In this document: one piece after another, positions 7,743-17,211 of the stretch
How positions within the stretch are numbered: position 1 is the stretch's first letter
How the letters are laid out: each line of letters begins with the position of its first letter
Assembly (NCBI RefSeq): GCF_022627955.1
Contig: NZ_JABXGD010000007.1
Span: 186,001 to 250,000 of the forward strand
Length of the DNA: 64,000 nucleotides
Source: Microbacterium sp. C5A9
GTDB taxonomy: Bacteria > Actinomycetota > Actinomycetes > Actinomycetales > Microbacteriaceae
Direction: 5' to 3'
Program-made: the position numbers and the translations under genes
Notes under the pieces: generated by a model
The model's database searches: none
Told to the model about the DNA's origin: nothing
The model's input: only the letters and a program-made list of their open reading frames with translations

Positions 7743-8824
7743 CGGCCGTGCCGGTCGTGATCGGGATGCGAGCGCCGAGCGCCGCTGTCCTCGATGCCGC
7801 CGCGCCCGCGTTGCAGGGACTCGTCGACACCCACGGCCGAGTGCACCGCGACCTGCGCATCTCGCTGACCGACCGCTGCAGCCTGCGCTGCACGTACTGC
7901 ATGCCCGAGCAGGGCAACGAATGGCTCGCGCGCACCAGCATCCTGTCGACCGACGAGATCGTCGAGGTCGCCACGGTGGCCGCCTCACTCGGCATCCGCA
8001 CGTTCCGGCTCACGGGCGGTGAGCCGCTGCTGCGTGCCGACATCGTCGACGTCGTGCGACGTGTCTCGGCGATCGAGGGGGACGAGGGTCCCGTCGAGGT
8101 CGCGATGACCACGAACGGCATCACGCTCGCGAAGCACCTGCCCGACCTGATCGAGGCCGGTCTCACGCGTCTGAACATCAGCATCGACACGGTCGATCGA
8201 CAGCGGTTCGCCGACCTCACCCGTCGCGACCGCATCGACGACGTGTTCGAGGGCATCGCGGCGGCGGCGGCATCCGAACTCCGCCCGCTCAAGCTCAACA
8301 CCGTGGCCATGCGCGGTGTGAACGACGACGAGCTGCCCGACCTGGTCGCGTTCGCGATGGAAGTGGGCGCGCAGCTGCGCTTCATCGAGCAGATGCCCCT
8401 CGACGCCGGCCACACCTGGGACCGCGCCTCGATGGTCACCCGCGAGGAGATCCTCGAGAAGCTGGGCGCCCGATGGAGCCTCGAGCCCGTTCCCGGCCGT
8501 GGCGGAGCACCGGCCGAGAAGTGGCGCATCGACGGCGGACCCCACGAGGTCGGAGTGATCGCCTCGGTCACCGCGCCCTTCTGCGGCGCGTGCGACCGAC
8601 TGCGCCTGACGGCCGACGGCCAGCTGCGCAACTGCCTGTTCTCGAACGCCGAGTATGACCTGATCGGAGTGCTGCGGGGAGACGGGGCAGTGGATCCCGC
8701 TCAGCGGGCAGCAGGAATCGGCGACATGCTGCGATCGTGCGTGCACGGCAAGCTGCCGGGGCATGCGATCAACGACCCGTCGTTCCTCCAGCCTGCCCGC
8801 GGCATGAACGCCATCGGCGGCTGA
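7739..8824 (+). CDS. moaA: GTP 3',8-cyclase MoaA (radical SAM)
   Basis: 361 residues. This enzyme catalyses the first step of molybdopterin synthesis from GTP. The radical SAM cluster motif CX3CX2C is C47, C51, C54, followed by the GGEP SAM-binding motif at 93-96. A second 4Fe-4S site has the expected spacing CX2CX13C (C282, C285, C299), and the chain ends in the essential GG dipeptide (MNAIGG). The gene stands alone after modABC with its own promoter. The ATG at 7739 has an upstream GGAGAGGG. Confidence 0.97.
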   Translation: MTAVPVVIGMRAPSAAVLDAAAPALQGLVDTHGRVHRDLRISLTDRCSLRCTYCMPEQGNEWLARTSILSTDEIVEVATVAASLGIRTFRLTGGEPLLRADIVDVVRRVSAIEGDEGPVEVAMTTNGITLAKHLPDLIEAGLTRLNISIDTVDRQRFADLTRRDRIDDVFEGIAAAAASELRPLKLNTVAMRGVNDDELPDLVAFAMEVGAQLRFIEQMPLDAGHTWDRASMVTREEILEKLGARWSLEPVPGRGGAPAEKWRIDGGPHEVGVIASVTAPFCGACDRLRLTADGQLRNCLFSNAEYDLIGVLRGDGAVDPAQRAAGIGDMLRSCVHGKLPGHAINDPSFLQPARGMNAIGG

Positions 8825-8893
8825 GCGCGGTCACCGCCCGTCATTCTCTCCGGAACGCTGTCGTGACAGCGGAGCGACTGTTACCGTGAGCGC

Positions 8894-9487
8894 GTGCGCA
8901 GCCCATCACCCGACTCCGACTCCCGCGATGGTCGCCCGGATCCGGTGCCGGTCGGCATGAGGTCGCCCGCATCCGCCCGCGCGACGGGCGTCGTCATCAT
9001 CGCCATGAGCATCGCGGTCTGGTGGCCGGCTTTCACGCTGGGCGCGTGGGGGACGTTCTTCTTCGATCAGCTGCTCACCGTGTGGGCGGCATCGGTCGGC
9101 GCGCTGATCGTGGTGCTCTTCCAGCCCCGGGGGAGGCCACGGGTGCTCAAGGCGCTCGCTCTGCTGGTGCCGTCGCTCTGGCTGGTGCTGTCGTTCGTGC
9201 CGCTCGACTCCGACGACGCACTGTCCATCGTGGTCGACCTGCTGGCCGTCTTCGTGGCGCTGCTGAGCGTGCCGGCCACGATCTGGGTGCTCGCCCGCGT
9301 CATGTGGCCGGAGTTCGGGGAGGACATCAGCAGGGGTCGCCGATTCCTCGTCGTGATCGCGGTCGTCGTGGTGGGTGTGGCCTCGTTCGCACTCGGTGCG
9401 AACCAGGAGCACTTCCTGACCTGCGGAGACTTCACCATCAGCGGCAACTCCGAACCGCAGGGGTGCGTTCCGGGGCCGCCGAGTTGA
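8894..9487 (+). CDS. Hypothetical integral membrane protein
   Basis: 197 residues from GTG 8894, preceded by TACCGT exactly six bases upstream, which supports a leaderless start; an ATG at 8957 is the alternative. After a polar N-terminus rich in D, S and R there are about four to five hydrophobic helices (about 33-55, 60-75, 83-100, 110-135 and 150-170) and a short external tail with two Cys (LTCGDFTISG, QGCVPG) that might form a disulfide. I do not recognise a family. It stands alone between moaA and a convergent amidohydrolase. Confidence 0.6.
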   Translation: MRSPSPDSDSRDGRPDPVPVGMRSPASARATGVVIIAMSIAVWWPAFTLGAWGTFFFDQLLTVWAASVGALIVVLFQPRGRPRVLKALALLVPSLWLVLSFVPLDSDDALSIVVDLLAVFVALLSVPATIWVLARVMWPEFGEDISRGRRFLVVIAVVVVGVASFALGANQEHFLTCGDFTISGNSEPQGCVPGPPS

Positions 9488-9499
9488 TGAGCTGCCTGC

Positions 9500-10714
9500 T
9501 CAGCCGAGGAACTCGCGCGCGGCTGACGACAGCGCGGTGACGCCGACCTCGATGGTGGGGTGGATCACCGGCGCGAAGAACGGCGAGTGATTCGTGGGGA
9601 TGTCCTTGTCGAGTGTGCCCGCCGCGGCCGACGCCGCGAACGTCGCCGGGTCCACACCGCCCCAGAACCAGAACACGAGGGGAGCGCCGGTGTCGCGGGC
9701 GAACCACGAGACGTCCTCGCTGCCGGTGAACATGCCGGGGTCGACGACCGAGGCCTCTCCGAGCGCGCGCTGCAGCGCCGACGTGACGCGTGCCGTGGCA
9801 TCCGCGTCGTTGATCGTGGGCGGCAGGGTGTGGTCGGTGCGGATCTCGGGCTCGCGCTCGGCTCCGGATGCCGCGGCCTCGGCGCGCACGATGCGCTCGA
9901 CGCTCGCGAGCACCTTGTCGCGCATCTCGTCGTTCGGGTACCGCAGGCTGAGCTCGAGCTTGGCCTCGGCGGGGATGATGTTGTTCTTGAGGCCGGCGTG
10001 GATCGAGCCGACCGTCACCACGGCGACGTCGCGCGGGTCGACCTCGCGCGAGGCGATGGTCTGCAGGCGCATGACGGTCGCGGCGGCCATGACCACCGGG
10101 TCGATCGTCGAGTGCGGGCGCGAGCCGTGTCCGCCCCGCCCGTGCAGCACGACGGTGAGGCCGTCGGACGCCGCCATCTGCGTGCCGGGGCGCACGCCGA
10201 TCGTGCCGGCGGGCAGCGGGGTGACGTGCTGGCCCAGGACGATGTCGGGACGCGGCACGAGGTCGAGCAGGCCGGCGTCGAGCATCGCGCGCGACCCGGC
10301 ACCGTACTCCTCGGCCGGCTGGATCAGCACGACCAGGGTGCCCGACCAGTCCGCCCGCTCGGCCACGAGCTTCTCGACGGCGCCGATCATGGCGGTGACG
10401 TGCATGTCGTGGCCGCACGCGTGCATGACGGGCACGGTGTTGCCGGCCGGGTCGATGCCGGTCGCGGTGCTCGCGTAGGCGAGTCCGGTCTCCTCGCCGA
10501 CGGGCAGCGCGTCCATGTCGGCGCGCACCCACACCACCGGGCCGTCGCCGTTCTCCAGCACCCCGACCACGCCGGTGACGCCCACGCCCTCGTGCACCTC
10601 GAGGCCGAGGTCCCTCAGGTGACCGGCGGCGATGCCGGCGGTGCGCGTCTCCTGGAACGAGAGCTCCGGGTGCTGGTGCAGGTCGATGTAGAGCGCTTCG
10701 AGGTCGATCGTCAT
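9500..10714 (-). CDS. M20-family amidohydrolase (peptidase M20D / N-acyl-amino-acid hydrolase type)
   Basis: 404-residue metallohydrolase. HQHPELSFQE near the start, VRADMDALPV, the ACGHDMH metal-binding motif, IQPAEEYGAG and GRGGHGSRPH are all conserved in the M20D group, which includes hippurate hydrolase, IAA-amino acid hydrolase and N-acetyl-L-amino-acid deacetylase. It cleaves an N-acyl or peptide amide bond using two metal ions. The exact substrate cannot be read from the sequence. It follows the TetR gene on the same strand by 10 bases, and TAGGCT seven bases before its ATG offers an additional promoter. Confidence 0.9.
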   Translation of the reverse strand: MTIDLEALYIDLHQHPELSFQETRTAGIAAGHLRDLGLEVHEGVGVTGVVGVLENGDGPVVWVRADMDALPVGEETGLAYASTATGIDPAGNTVPVMHACGHDMHVTAMIGAVEKLVAERADWSGTLVVLIQPAEEYGAGSRAMLDAGLLDLVPRPDIVLGQHVTPLPAGTIGVRPGTQMAASDGLTVVLHGRGGHGSRPHSTIDPVVMAAATVMRLQTIASREVDPRDVAVVTVGSIHAGLKNNIIPAEAKLELSLRYPNDEMRDKVLASVERIVRAEAAASGAEREPEIRTDHTLPPTINDADATARVTSALQRALGEASVVDPGMFTGSEDVSWFARDTGAPLVFWFWGGVDPATFAASAAAGTLDKDIPTNHSPFFAPVIHPTIEVGVTALSSAAREFLG

Positions 10715-10724
10715 GGCCCCGAGC

Positions 10725-11372
10725 CTAGTCGCGGCGGTAGGACTCCAGTGCGGGGCCGGGGTGCAGCACGCCGTTGACGATCGCGCGGATCGCGAACTCG
10801 CTCGCCTCGCCCAGATCGATCACCTCGCGGTGCAGCAGCCACTGCAGCTGCAGGCCGTCCATCACGGCGAGGATGCTCGCGGCGGCGGTGGCGATCGTCT
10901 CGGGCTCGGTCACCCCCTCCTGAGTGCAGAGCTCGTGGAAGGCCTCGGTCACCTCGCGGCGGAGGGTCGTGTAGCGGTCTTCGAAGTACTCCCGGCCCGG
11001 GTGGTTGTCGGTGACGGACTCCGACGACAGCACGGTGTACGCCTGCACGATGCCCGGACGTCGCTCGTTCGCGATCGCGGTGCGCACGAGGTGCAGGAAG
11101 AGCTCGGGGCCACCCGGGATGTGCTGCTCGGCGAGGTCCGCGACATCGGCCTGATCGCGGTACGCGAGCACCTCGAGCAGCAGCTTCTGCTTCGAGCCGA
11201 AGTGGTGCAGCACCCCCGCGTGGGTGATGCCGACCTGCTCGGCGACATCGGCGAGGGTGCCGTTGGTCGACCCCTTGTTGCCGAAGATCTCGACGGCGGC
11301 CTTGAGGATCTGCTCCCGCTTCTCACGCGTCGCGGGGCGGACGGTCGCGGGTGCGACGGCATCCTTCGCCAT
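10725..11372 (-). CDS. TetR-family transcriptional regulator
   Basis: 215 residues from the ATG at 11372 (GAGAAGAGGA upstream as Shine-Dalgarno). The N-terminal HTH is clear: REQILKAAVEIFGNKGSTNGTLADVAEQVGITHAGVLHHFGSK spread over residues 17-60; the ligand-binding half is not diagnostic. The gene diverges from the Opp-type transporter at 11540. The shared intergenic region holds two copies of a TetR-like operator, so it probably represses itself and the transporter. A carbohydrate or a derived metabolite is the likely inducer, but this is inference. Confidence 0.88.
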   Translation of the reverse strand: MAKDAVAPATVRPATREKREQILKAAVEIFGNKGSTNGTLADVAEQVGITHAGVLHHFGSKQKLLLEVLAYRDQADVADLAEQHIPGGPELFLHLVRTAIANERRPGIVQAYTVLSSESVTDNHPGREYFEDRYTTLRREVTEAFHELCTQEGVTEPETIATAAASILAVMDGLQLQWLLHREVIDLGEASEFAIRAIVNGVLHPGPALESYRRD

Positions 11373-11425
11373 GGGTCCTCTTCTCCTGCACGCAATCCTG
11401 CACTGGATCGTACTTGCCAACTCTA

Positions 11426-11471
11426 CTTACTGGCGGGTAACCTCGCATCAGCTTACTTTCTCGCCAGTAAG
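11426..11471. promoter_or_regulatory. Paired inverted TetR-type operators
   Basis: TTACTGGCGGGTAA (11427-11440) is a palindrome of TTAC and GTAA around six bases. A second copy, TTACTGGCGAGAAA, lies on the minus strand at 11457-11470. Together the outer CTTACTGGCG (11426-11435) and CGCCAGTAAG (11462-11471) form a perfect 10-base inverted repeat. Position between the TetR gene and the transporter operon fits control of both. Confidence 0.7.
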
Positions 11472-11539
11472 CAAATCTCGTCGGATGCGTGCGCAGACGA
11501 CGGCCACACAGCACAAAGACCCGTGCCCAAGGAGAAGCA

Positions 11540-13207
11540 ATGAAGCTCAGAAAGTCCCTGATCGCCGTCGCGGCGGTCTCCGCACTCAGCGTGTCGGTCC
11601 TCGCCGGTTGTGCCGCCGGAGGATCGGGTGACGGCGAGGGCGGCGCCGGCGGTGCCGCCCTGACCATCGCCAAGCCCGACGGCGCGATCACCACCGAGTC
11701 GAACAACCCGTACGTCGGCGATTCGTCGGCCTCGAAGTACGGCTACGGCAAGGTCATCTTCGAGACCCTCGGCCTCGTCAACCAGACCGGCGACCGCGAG
11801 GTCACCCCGTGGCTCGCCGAGAGCATCGAGTGGAACGACGACTACACGGCCGTCACGGTCGTGCCCCGCAAGGACGTCACCTGGAGCGACGGCGAGCCGT
11901 TCACCGCTGAAGACATCGTGTTCACCTACGAGCTCGTCTCCACGCCCGAGCTCGACACCGCCGGGCTCAAGTTCGAGGGGGCGACGGTCGAGGGCGACGC
12001 CGTCACGCTCACCTTCGGAGAGTCGAAGTACGTCAACCAGGCGCGCGTGCTGCACGTGCCGATCGTGCCCCAGCACATCTGGGAGAAGTTCGACTCACCG
12101 GCGACCGACCCCGTCAAGGGCGACGACCTCGTCGGCACCGGACCCTACGCACTCTCGAACTGGTCGACCGAGTCGGTCACCCTCGAGGCGCGCGACGACT
12201 ACTGGGGCGGCGACCTCGCCGTGCCCGAGCTGCACTACGTCTCGTACGGCGACAACACGGCTCTCACCACCGCGCTCGCGCAGGGCGAGGCCGACTGGGC
12301 GCAGGCGTTCATCCCGCAGATCCAGGAGCAGTTCCTCGACGCCGACCCCGAGCACAACAAGTTCTTCGTCGCCCCGACCACGGGCTCGGCGACGCTGTTC
12401 ATGAACCTGCAGGAGAAGCCGTTCGACGACGTCGCGTTCCGCCAGGCGCTCGCCTGGGTCATCGACCGCGACGCCTACGTCGACATCGCCCGCGAGGGGG
12501 CGAGCGAGCCGGTCTGGTCGGTGACCGGACTGTCGTCGATCCTCGAGGACGAGATCCAGCCCGAGTTCCAGGGCCAGGAGTACTCGGTCGACGCCGAGAA
12601 GGCGCGCGACCTGCTCGAGAGTGCCGGCTACACCTGGAAGGACGACGCGCTGATCGACCCCGACGGCACGCCCGTCTCGTTCACGCTCTCGGTGCCCTCG
12701 GGCTGGAGCGACTGGAACACCGCGCAGGAGCTCATCGCCGAGGACGTCACCGAGGCGATCGGCGCCGAGGTCAAGATCGACATGCCCGACTGGGGCGGCT
12801 GGGCAGGACCCCGCGACGAGGGCACCTTCTCGGCGATCATCCACTGGCTCGAGGACAGCGGCACGGCCTACGGCCTCTACACGTCGACGATGGACCCGCG
12901 CTGGATCTCGCCCGAGGGCATCGCCGGATTCAACTTCGGTCGCTTCGACGACCCGGCTGCCACCGAGGCGCTGAACGCCTACGCGAACGCGTCGTCCGAC
13001 GACGTGCGCACCTCGGCGATCACCACGCTCGAGCAGATCTTCGTCGACCAGGTGCCGGCGATCCCGCTCGGCGCTCACCCGCTGCTCGGCGAGTACAACA
13101 CCCGCAACTACGTGGGGTGGCCCTCGGAGGAGGACCCGTACGCCTCGGGTGACCCGACGCAGCAGAACATCGTGATGATCCTCACGAAGCTGAAGCCGGC
13201 CGAGTAA
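11540..13207 (+). CDS. ABC transporter substrate-binding lipoprotein, Opp/Dpp (SBP family 5), probably for beta-glucosides
   Basis: 555 residues with a lipoprotein signal ending in LAGC and a Gly/Asp-rich linker after it. The fold is that of cluster C / family 5 binding proteins: SDGEPFTAEDIVFTYELV, GTGPYALSNW, FRQALAWVIDR and a C-terminal QIFVDQVPAIPL. Such proteins bind peptides, nickel or, in some actinobacteria and Thermotoga, oligosaccharides. The GH3 beta-glucosidase at the end of the same operon makes cello- or other beta-oligosaccharides the likely cargo. AAGGAG 11529-11534 supports the start. A hairpin repeat separates it from the downstream ATPase. Confidence 0.88.
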   Translation: MKLRKSLIAVAAVSALSVSVLAGCAAGGSGDGEGGAGGAALTIAKPDGAITTESNNPYVGDSSASKYGYGKVIFETLGLVNQTGDREVTPWLAESIEWNDDYTAVTVVPRKDVTWSDGEPFTAEDIVFTYELVSTPELDTAGLKFEGATVEGDAVTLTFGESKYVNQARVLHVPIVPQHIWEKFDSPATDPVKGDDLVGTGPYALSNWSTESVTLEARDDYWGGDLAVPELHYVSYGDNTALTTALAQGEADWAQAFIPQIQEQFLDADPEHNKFFVAPTTGSATLFMNLQEKPFDDVAFRQALAWVIDRDAYVDIAREGASEPVWSVTGLSSILEDEIQPEFQGQEYSVDAEKARDLLESAGYTWKDDALIDPDGTPVSFTLSVPSGWSDWNTAQELIAEDVTEAIGAEVKIDMPDWGGWAGPRDEGTFSAIIHWLEDSGTAYGLYTSTMDPRWISPEGIAGFNFGRFDDPAATEALNAYANASSDDVRTSAITTLEQIFVDQVPAIPLGAHPLLGEYNTRNYVGWPSEEDPYASGDPTQQNIVMILTKLKPAE

Positions 13208-13216
13208 GCAGTCCAC

Positions 13217-13331
13217 CCCGGTCGTTGAGCGAGGACCGAAGGACCGAGACGAAACGCGACACACCCCTGCGGTGATGCCTCGAACGCATCCTCAACGCGT
13301 TTCGTCTCGCTCCGCTCGCTCAACGACCGGG
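13217..13331. repeat. Long intergenic inverted repeat between binding-protein and ATPase genes
   Basis: The left arm (13217-13258) and the reverse complement of the right arm (13296-13331) share CCCGGTCGTTGAGCGAG and CGAGACGAAACGCG exactly, separated by 11 bases in one arm and 5 in the other. Transcribed, it gives a long stem with an internal bulge. A related element lies at the same position in the ceb operon (33803-33930). It may attenuate transcription or protect the upstream mRNA segment. Confidence 0.8.
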
Positions 13332-13360
13332 TGGTCACCACACCCGACGAAGGACCCCTC

Positions 13361-14181
<821 letters not shown>

Positions 14182-14185
<4 letters not shown>

Positions 14186-14988
14186 CCACTCTCGAGTTCG
14201 CGCATGTCACGAAGATCTACAACGTCCGGGGTGCCGGCCGCCTCACCGCGCTCGACGACGTCAGCTTCACCCTGACCTCCGGCCAGACCATCGGCCTGGT
14301 CGGCCAGTCGGGCAGCGGCAAGTCGACGATCGCGAAGATCCTCACCCAGCTCGAGACGCCGACGAGCGGAGAGGTGCGCCTCGACGGCACGCCGATCCCG
14401 CGCCGAGGCCGGGGCCTGCGGAAGTACCGTCAGCAGCTGCGGATGGTCTTCCAGGATCCGTTCGCCTCGCTCAACCCGTACCACTCGATCCGGTACCACC
14501 TCGAGCGCCCCATCCGTCTCGACGACGTCGTGCCCAAGAACGACACCGAGGCCGAGGTGCGTCGACTCCTCGAGCGGGTGCGGCTCGACGCGGATGCGGT
14601 GATCGACCGCCGCCCGCACGAGCTGTCGGGGGGACAGCGGCAGCGCGTGGCGATCGCCCGCGCCCTGGCCTCTCGGCCCGCTCTGCTCGTCGCCGACGAG
14701 CCGGTGTCGATGCTCGACGTGTCGATCCGTCTCGGCGTGCTGAACCTGCTCGCCGATCTGCAGCGCGAAGAGGGGCTCGGCGTGCTCTACATCACCCACG
14801 ACCTCGCCACCGCCCGCCACTTCAGCGACAAGATCATGGTGCTCAACCAGGGTCGGGTCGTCGAGTACGGCGACGCCGACGACGTCATCCTCACCCCGAG
14901 GGACCCCTACACGCGCGAACTGCGGGCGGCGTCTCCCGACCCCGACACGCACTTCGCGACGGCCGGATCGCACGGAGGTGCACAGTGA
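14182..14988 (+). CDS. ABC transporter ATP-binding protein, OppF-type
   Basis: 268 residues. Walker A GQSGSGKST, VFQDPFASLNP after the Q-loop, signature LSGGQRQRV and VADEPVSMLDVSIR identify the OppF/DppF branch. It pairs with the preceding OppD-type ATPase to energise the two permeases that follow. The ATG overlaps the upstream TGA, and the stop overlaps the GTG of the first permease gene, so four successive genes are coupled by overlaps. Confidence 0.92.
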
Positions 14989-16073
14989 CCACGGCATCCC
15001 CCCAGCTTCCGCTCGTGGACGACGAGAACCGCGACGCGCTCGAGGTCGGCACCACTGCGACCACCGCGCAGAAGGGCCGCGCGATCGTGCCCTGGCGGTT
15101 CTTCGCCGGACGAGCCGGCTTCTACCTGTTCACCCTGTGGGCGGCCATCACGATCAACTTCTTCCTGCCCCGGTTCATGAAGGGCGACGCGGTCAGCTCG
15201 TACCTCGCCCGCAACCGCAACATCAGCCCCGAGGCGGCCGACTCGCTGCGCATCCTGCTCGGCATCGACACCGACAAGTCGATGTGGCAGCAGTACCTCG
15301 ACTACTGGGCGATGCTGTTCCGCGGCGACCTCGGCATCTCGACGCTGCACGGCCTGCGCCCGGTCGCCGAGGTGCTCGCATCCGCCCTGCCGTGGACGCT
15401 CGGTCTCGTCGGTCTCGCGACGATCATCTCGTTCGCACTGGGCACGGTCGGCGGCGCGATCGTCGGCTGGAAGCGCGGCAGCAGGCTCGACGCGCTCATC
15501 CCGATCACGACGTTCTTCAACACGATCCCGTACTTCTGGCTCGGCCTCATCGCGATCGCGATCTTCTCGTCGACGCTCAAGTGGTTCCCGTCGTCGCACG
15601 CCTACGACAAGGGGCAGTCGCCCGAGTGGAGCCTCGACTTCATCGGCCAGGTGATCATGCACGGCACCCTGCCGGCGGTCACCATCATCATCGCCTCGCT
15701 CGGCGGCTGGATGCTGGGCATGCGCAACATGATGCTCACGGTGCTCGACGAGGACTACATCACCGTCGCGCAGGCCAAGGGCATGCCGAACCGTCGCGTG
15801 CTGTGGGCCTACGCCGCCCGCAACGCGGTGCTGCCGCAGATCCAGAGCTTCGCGCTCTCGATCGGCTTCATCGTCGGCGGCACGATCGTCATGGAGATGG
15901 TCTTCAGCTACCCGGGCGTCGGCAAGCTCCTGCTCGACGCCACCAACGCGAAGGACTTCGCCCTGATGCAGGGAGTGTTCCTCGTGATCACGCTGTCGGT
16001 GCTGGTCGCCAACATCCTGGCGGACATCGTCTACGCATACCTCGACCCGCGCACGCGCCAGACGGAGGCCTGA
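14985..16073 (+). CDS. ABC transporter permease, OppB-type
   Basis: 362-residue membrane protein starting at GTG 14985. After about 40 polar residues the first helix begins (FYLFTLWAAITINFFLPRFM), then a long extracytoplasmic loop and five further helices. The coupling loop is VAQAKGMPNRRVLWAYAARNAVLP, and FSYPGVGKLLLDA near the end is typical of OppB/DppB. The long external loop (about residues 60-120) is a feature of this permease class. It forms the channel with the next gene. Confidence 0.92.
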   Translation: MTTASPQLPLVDDENRDALEVGTTATTAQKGRAIVPWRFFAGRAGFYLFTLWAAITINFFLPRFMKGDAVSSYLARNRNISPEAADSLRILLGIDTDKSMWQQYLDYWAMLFRGDLGISTLHGLRPVAEVLASALPWTLGLVGLATIISFALGTVGGAIVGWKRGSRLDALIPITTFFNTIPYFWLGLIAIAIFSSTLKWFPSSHAYDKGQSPEWSLDFIGQVIMHGTLPAVTIIIASLGGWMLGMRNMMLTVLDEDYITVAQAKGMPNRRVLWAYAARNAVLPQIQSFALSIGFIVGGTIVMEMVFSYPGVGKLLLDATNAKDFALMQGVFLVITLSVLVANILADIVYAYLDPRTRQTEA

Positions 16074-16074
16074 C

Positions 16075-17211
16075 ATGAGCGTTCCCACCTCGACCGAGAC
16101 CACGGCTCCCGACGGCAGCACGATCGCCACCGGGATGCCCGAGACCGCGACGTTCCGCACCGCCGGCGACGAGGCGCCCGCCCGCAAGACCTTCTGGTCG
16201 CAGCTGGCGCACTCCTTCGCGATGTTCCGCAACCCGAAGTCGATCGCCGGGCTGATCATCCTCGGGGTGTTCGTGCTGATCGCGATCTTCGCGCCGCTGC
16301 TCGCGCCCTACGGCCCGACGCAGAAGGACCGCACCGCGCTCCGCCAGCCGCCCTCCCTCGACCACTGGCTCGGCACCACGCACATGGGGGAGGACGTGCT
16401 CAGCCAGCTCATCTTCGGCACGCGCGGCGTGGTCGTCGTCGGCTTCCTCTCGGCCATCATCGCCACGATCATCGCGATCACGATCGGCGTCATCGCCGGG
16501 TACGTGCGCGGCTGGAAGAGCGAATCGCTGTCGGCCCTCACCAACGTGTTCCTGGTGATCCCCGGCATCCCGCTGATCATCATCGTGGCCTCGCAGTTCG
16601 AGAACCCGCCGCTCATCGTGATCGCCGCGGTGCTGGGACTCACGGGCTGGGCGTGGGGTGCGCGCGTGCTGCGGGCGCAGACCATGTCGCTGCGCAACCG
16701 CGACTTCATCCAGGCCGCCCGCGCCAACGGCGAGCCGCTGCACCGCATCATCACGGTCGAGATGCTGCCGAACCTCATGGCGCTGATCGCGTCGAGCTTC
16801 GTCGGCACCGTCACCGCGGCCATCCTCGGCCTCACGACCCTCGCCTTCATCGGCGTGATCCCGGTGAGCAACCTGAACTGGGGCACGATCCTGTTCTGGG
16901 CGCAGCAGAACGGCGCCTTCCCGCGACTGTGGTGGTGGTACGTGCCCGCCGGCCTCTGCATCGCCATCATCGGCGTGGCCCTGTCGCTCATCAACTTCGG
17001 CATCGACGAGTACGTGAACCCCAGGCTGCGGTCGGCGGGTGAGCGCGCCCGCGCGATGAAGAAGAAGGGTCTCAACGTGAACGACCCCGTGACGGCGGTG
17101 CGCAGCGTGCCGACGACCGACTCGGGTACCGTGCAGAGCGCGGCGACGACGACGACCCCGACGAAGACCGACAGCGCGACGACCGACGCGAAGACACAGA
17201 ACGCCGAGTGA
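16075..17211 (+). CDS. ABC transporter permease, OppC-type
   Basis: 378 residues. It has an unusually long polar N-terminus (about 55 residues) before the first helix and a Thr/Ala-rich C-terminal tail of about 50 residues (many T, D and K) beyond the last helix; both look disordered. The core has LGTTHMGEDVLSQLIFGTR, typical for OppC/DppC, and the coupling loop AARANGEPLHRIITVEMLPNL. It starts two bases after the OppB-type permease and its stop overlaps the GH3 gene by one base. Confidence 0.92.
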   Translation: MSVPTSTETTAPDGSTIATGMPETATFRTAGDEAPARKTFWSQLAHSFAMFRNPKSIAGLIILGVFVLIAIFAPLLAPYGPTQKDRTALRQPPSLDHWLGTTHMGEDVLSQLIFGTRGVVVVGFLSAIIATIIAITIGVIAGYVRGWKSESLSALTNVFLVIPGIPLIIIVASQFENPPLIVIAAVLGLTGWAWGARVLRAQTMSLRNRDFIQAARANGEPLHRIITVEMLPNLMALIASSFVGTVTAAILGLTTLAFIGVIPVSNLNWGTILFWAQQNGAFPRLWWWYVPAGLCIAIIGVALSLINFGIDEYVNPRLRSAGERARAMKKKGLNVNDPVTAVRSVPTTDSGTVQSAATTTTPTKTDSATTDAKTQNAE

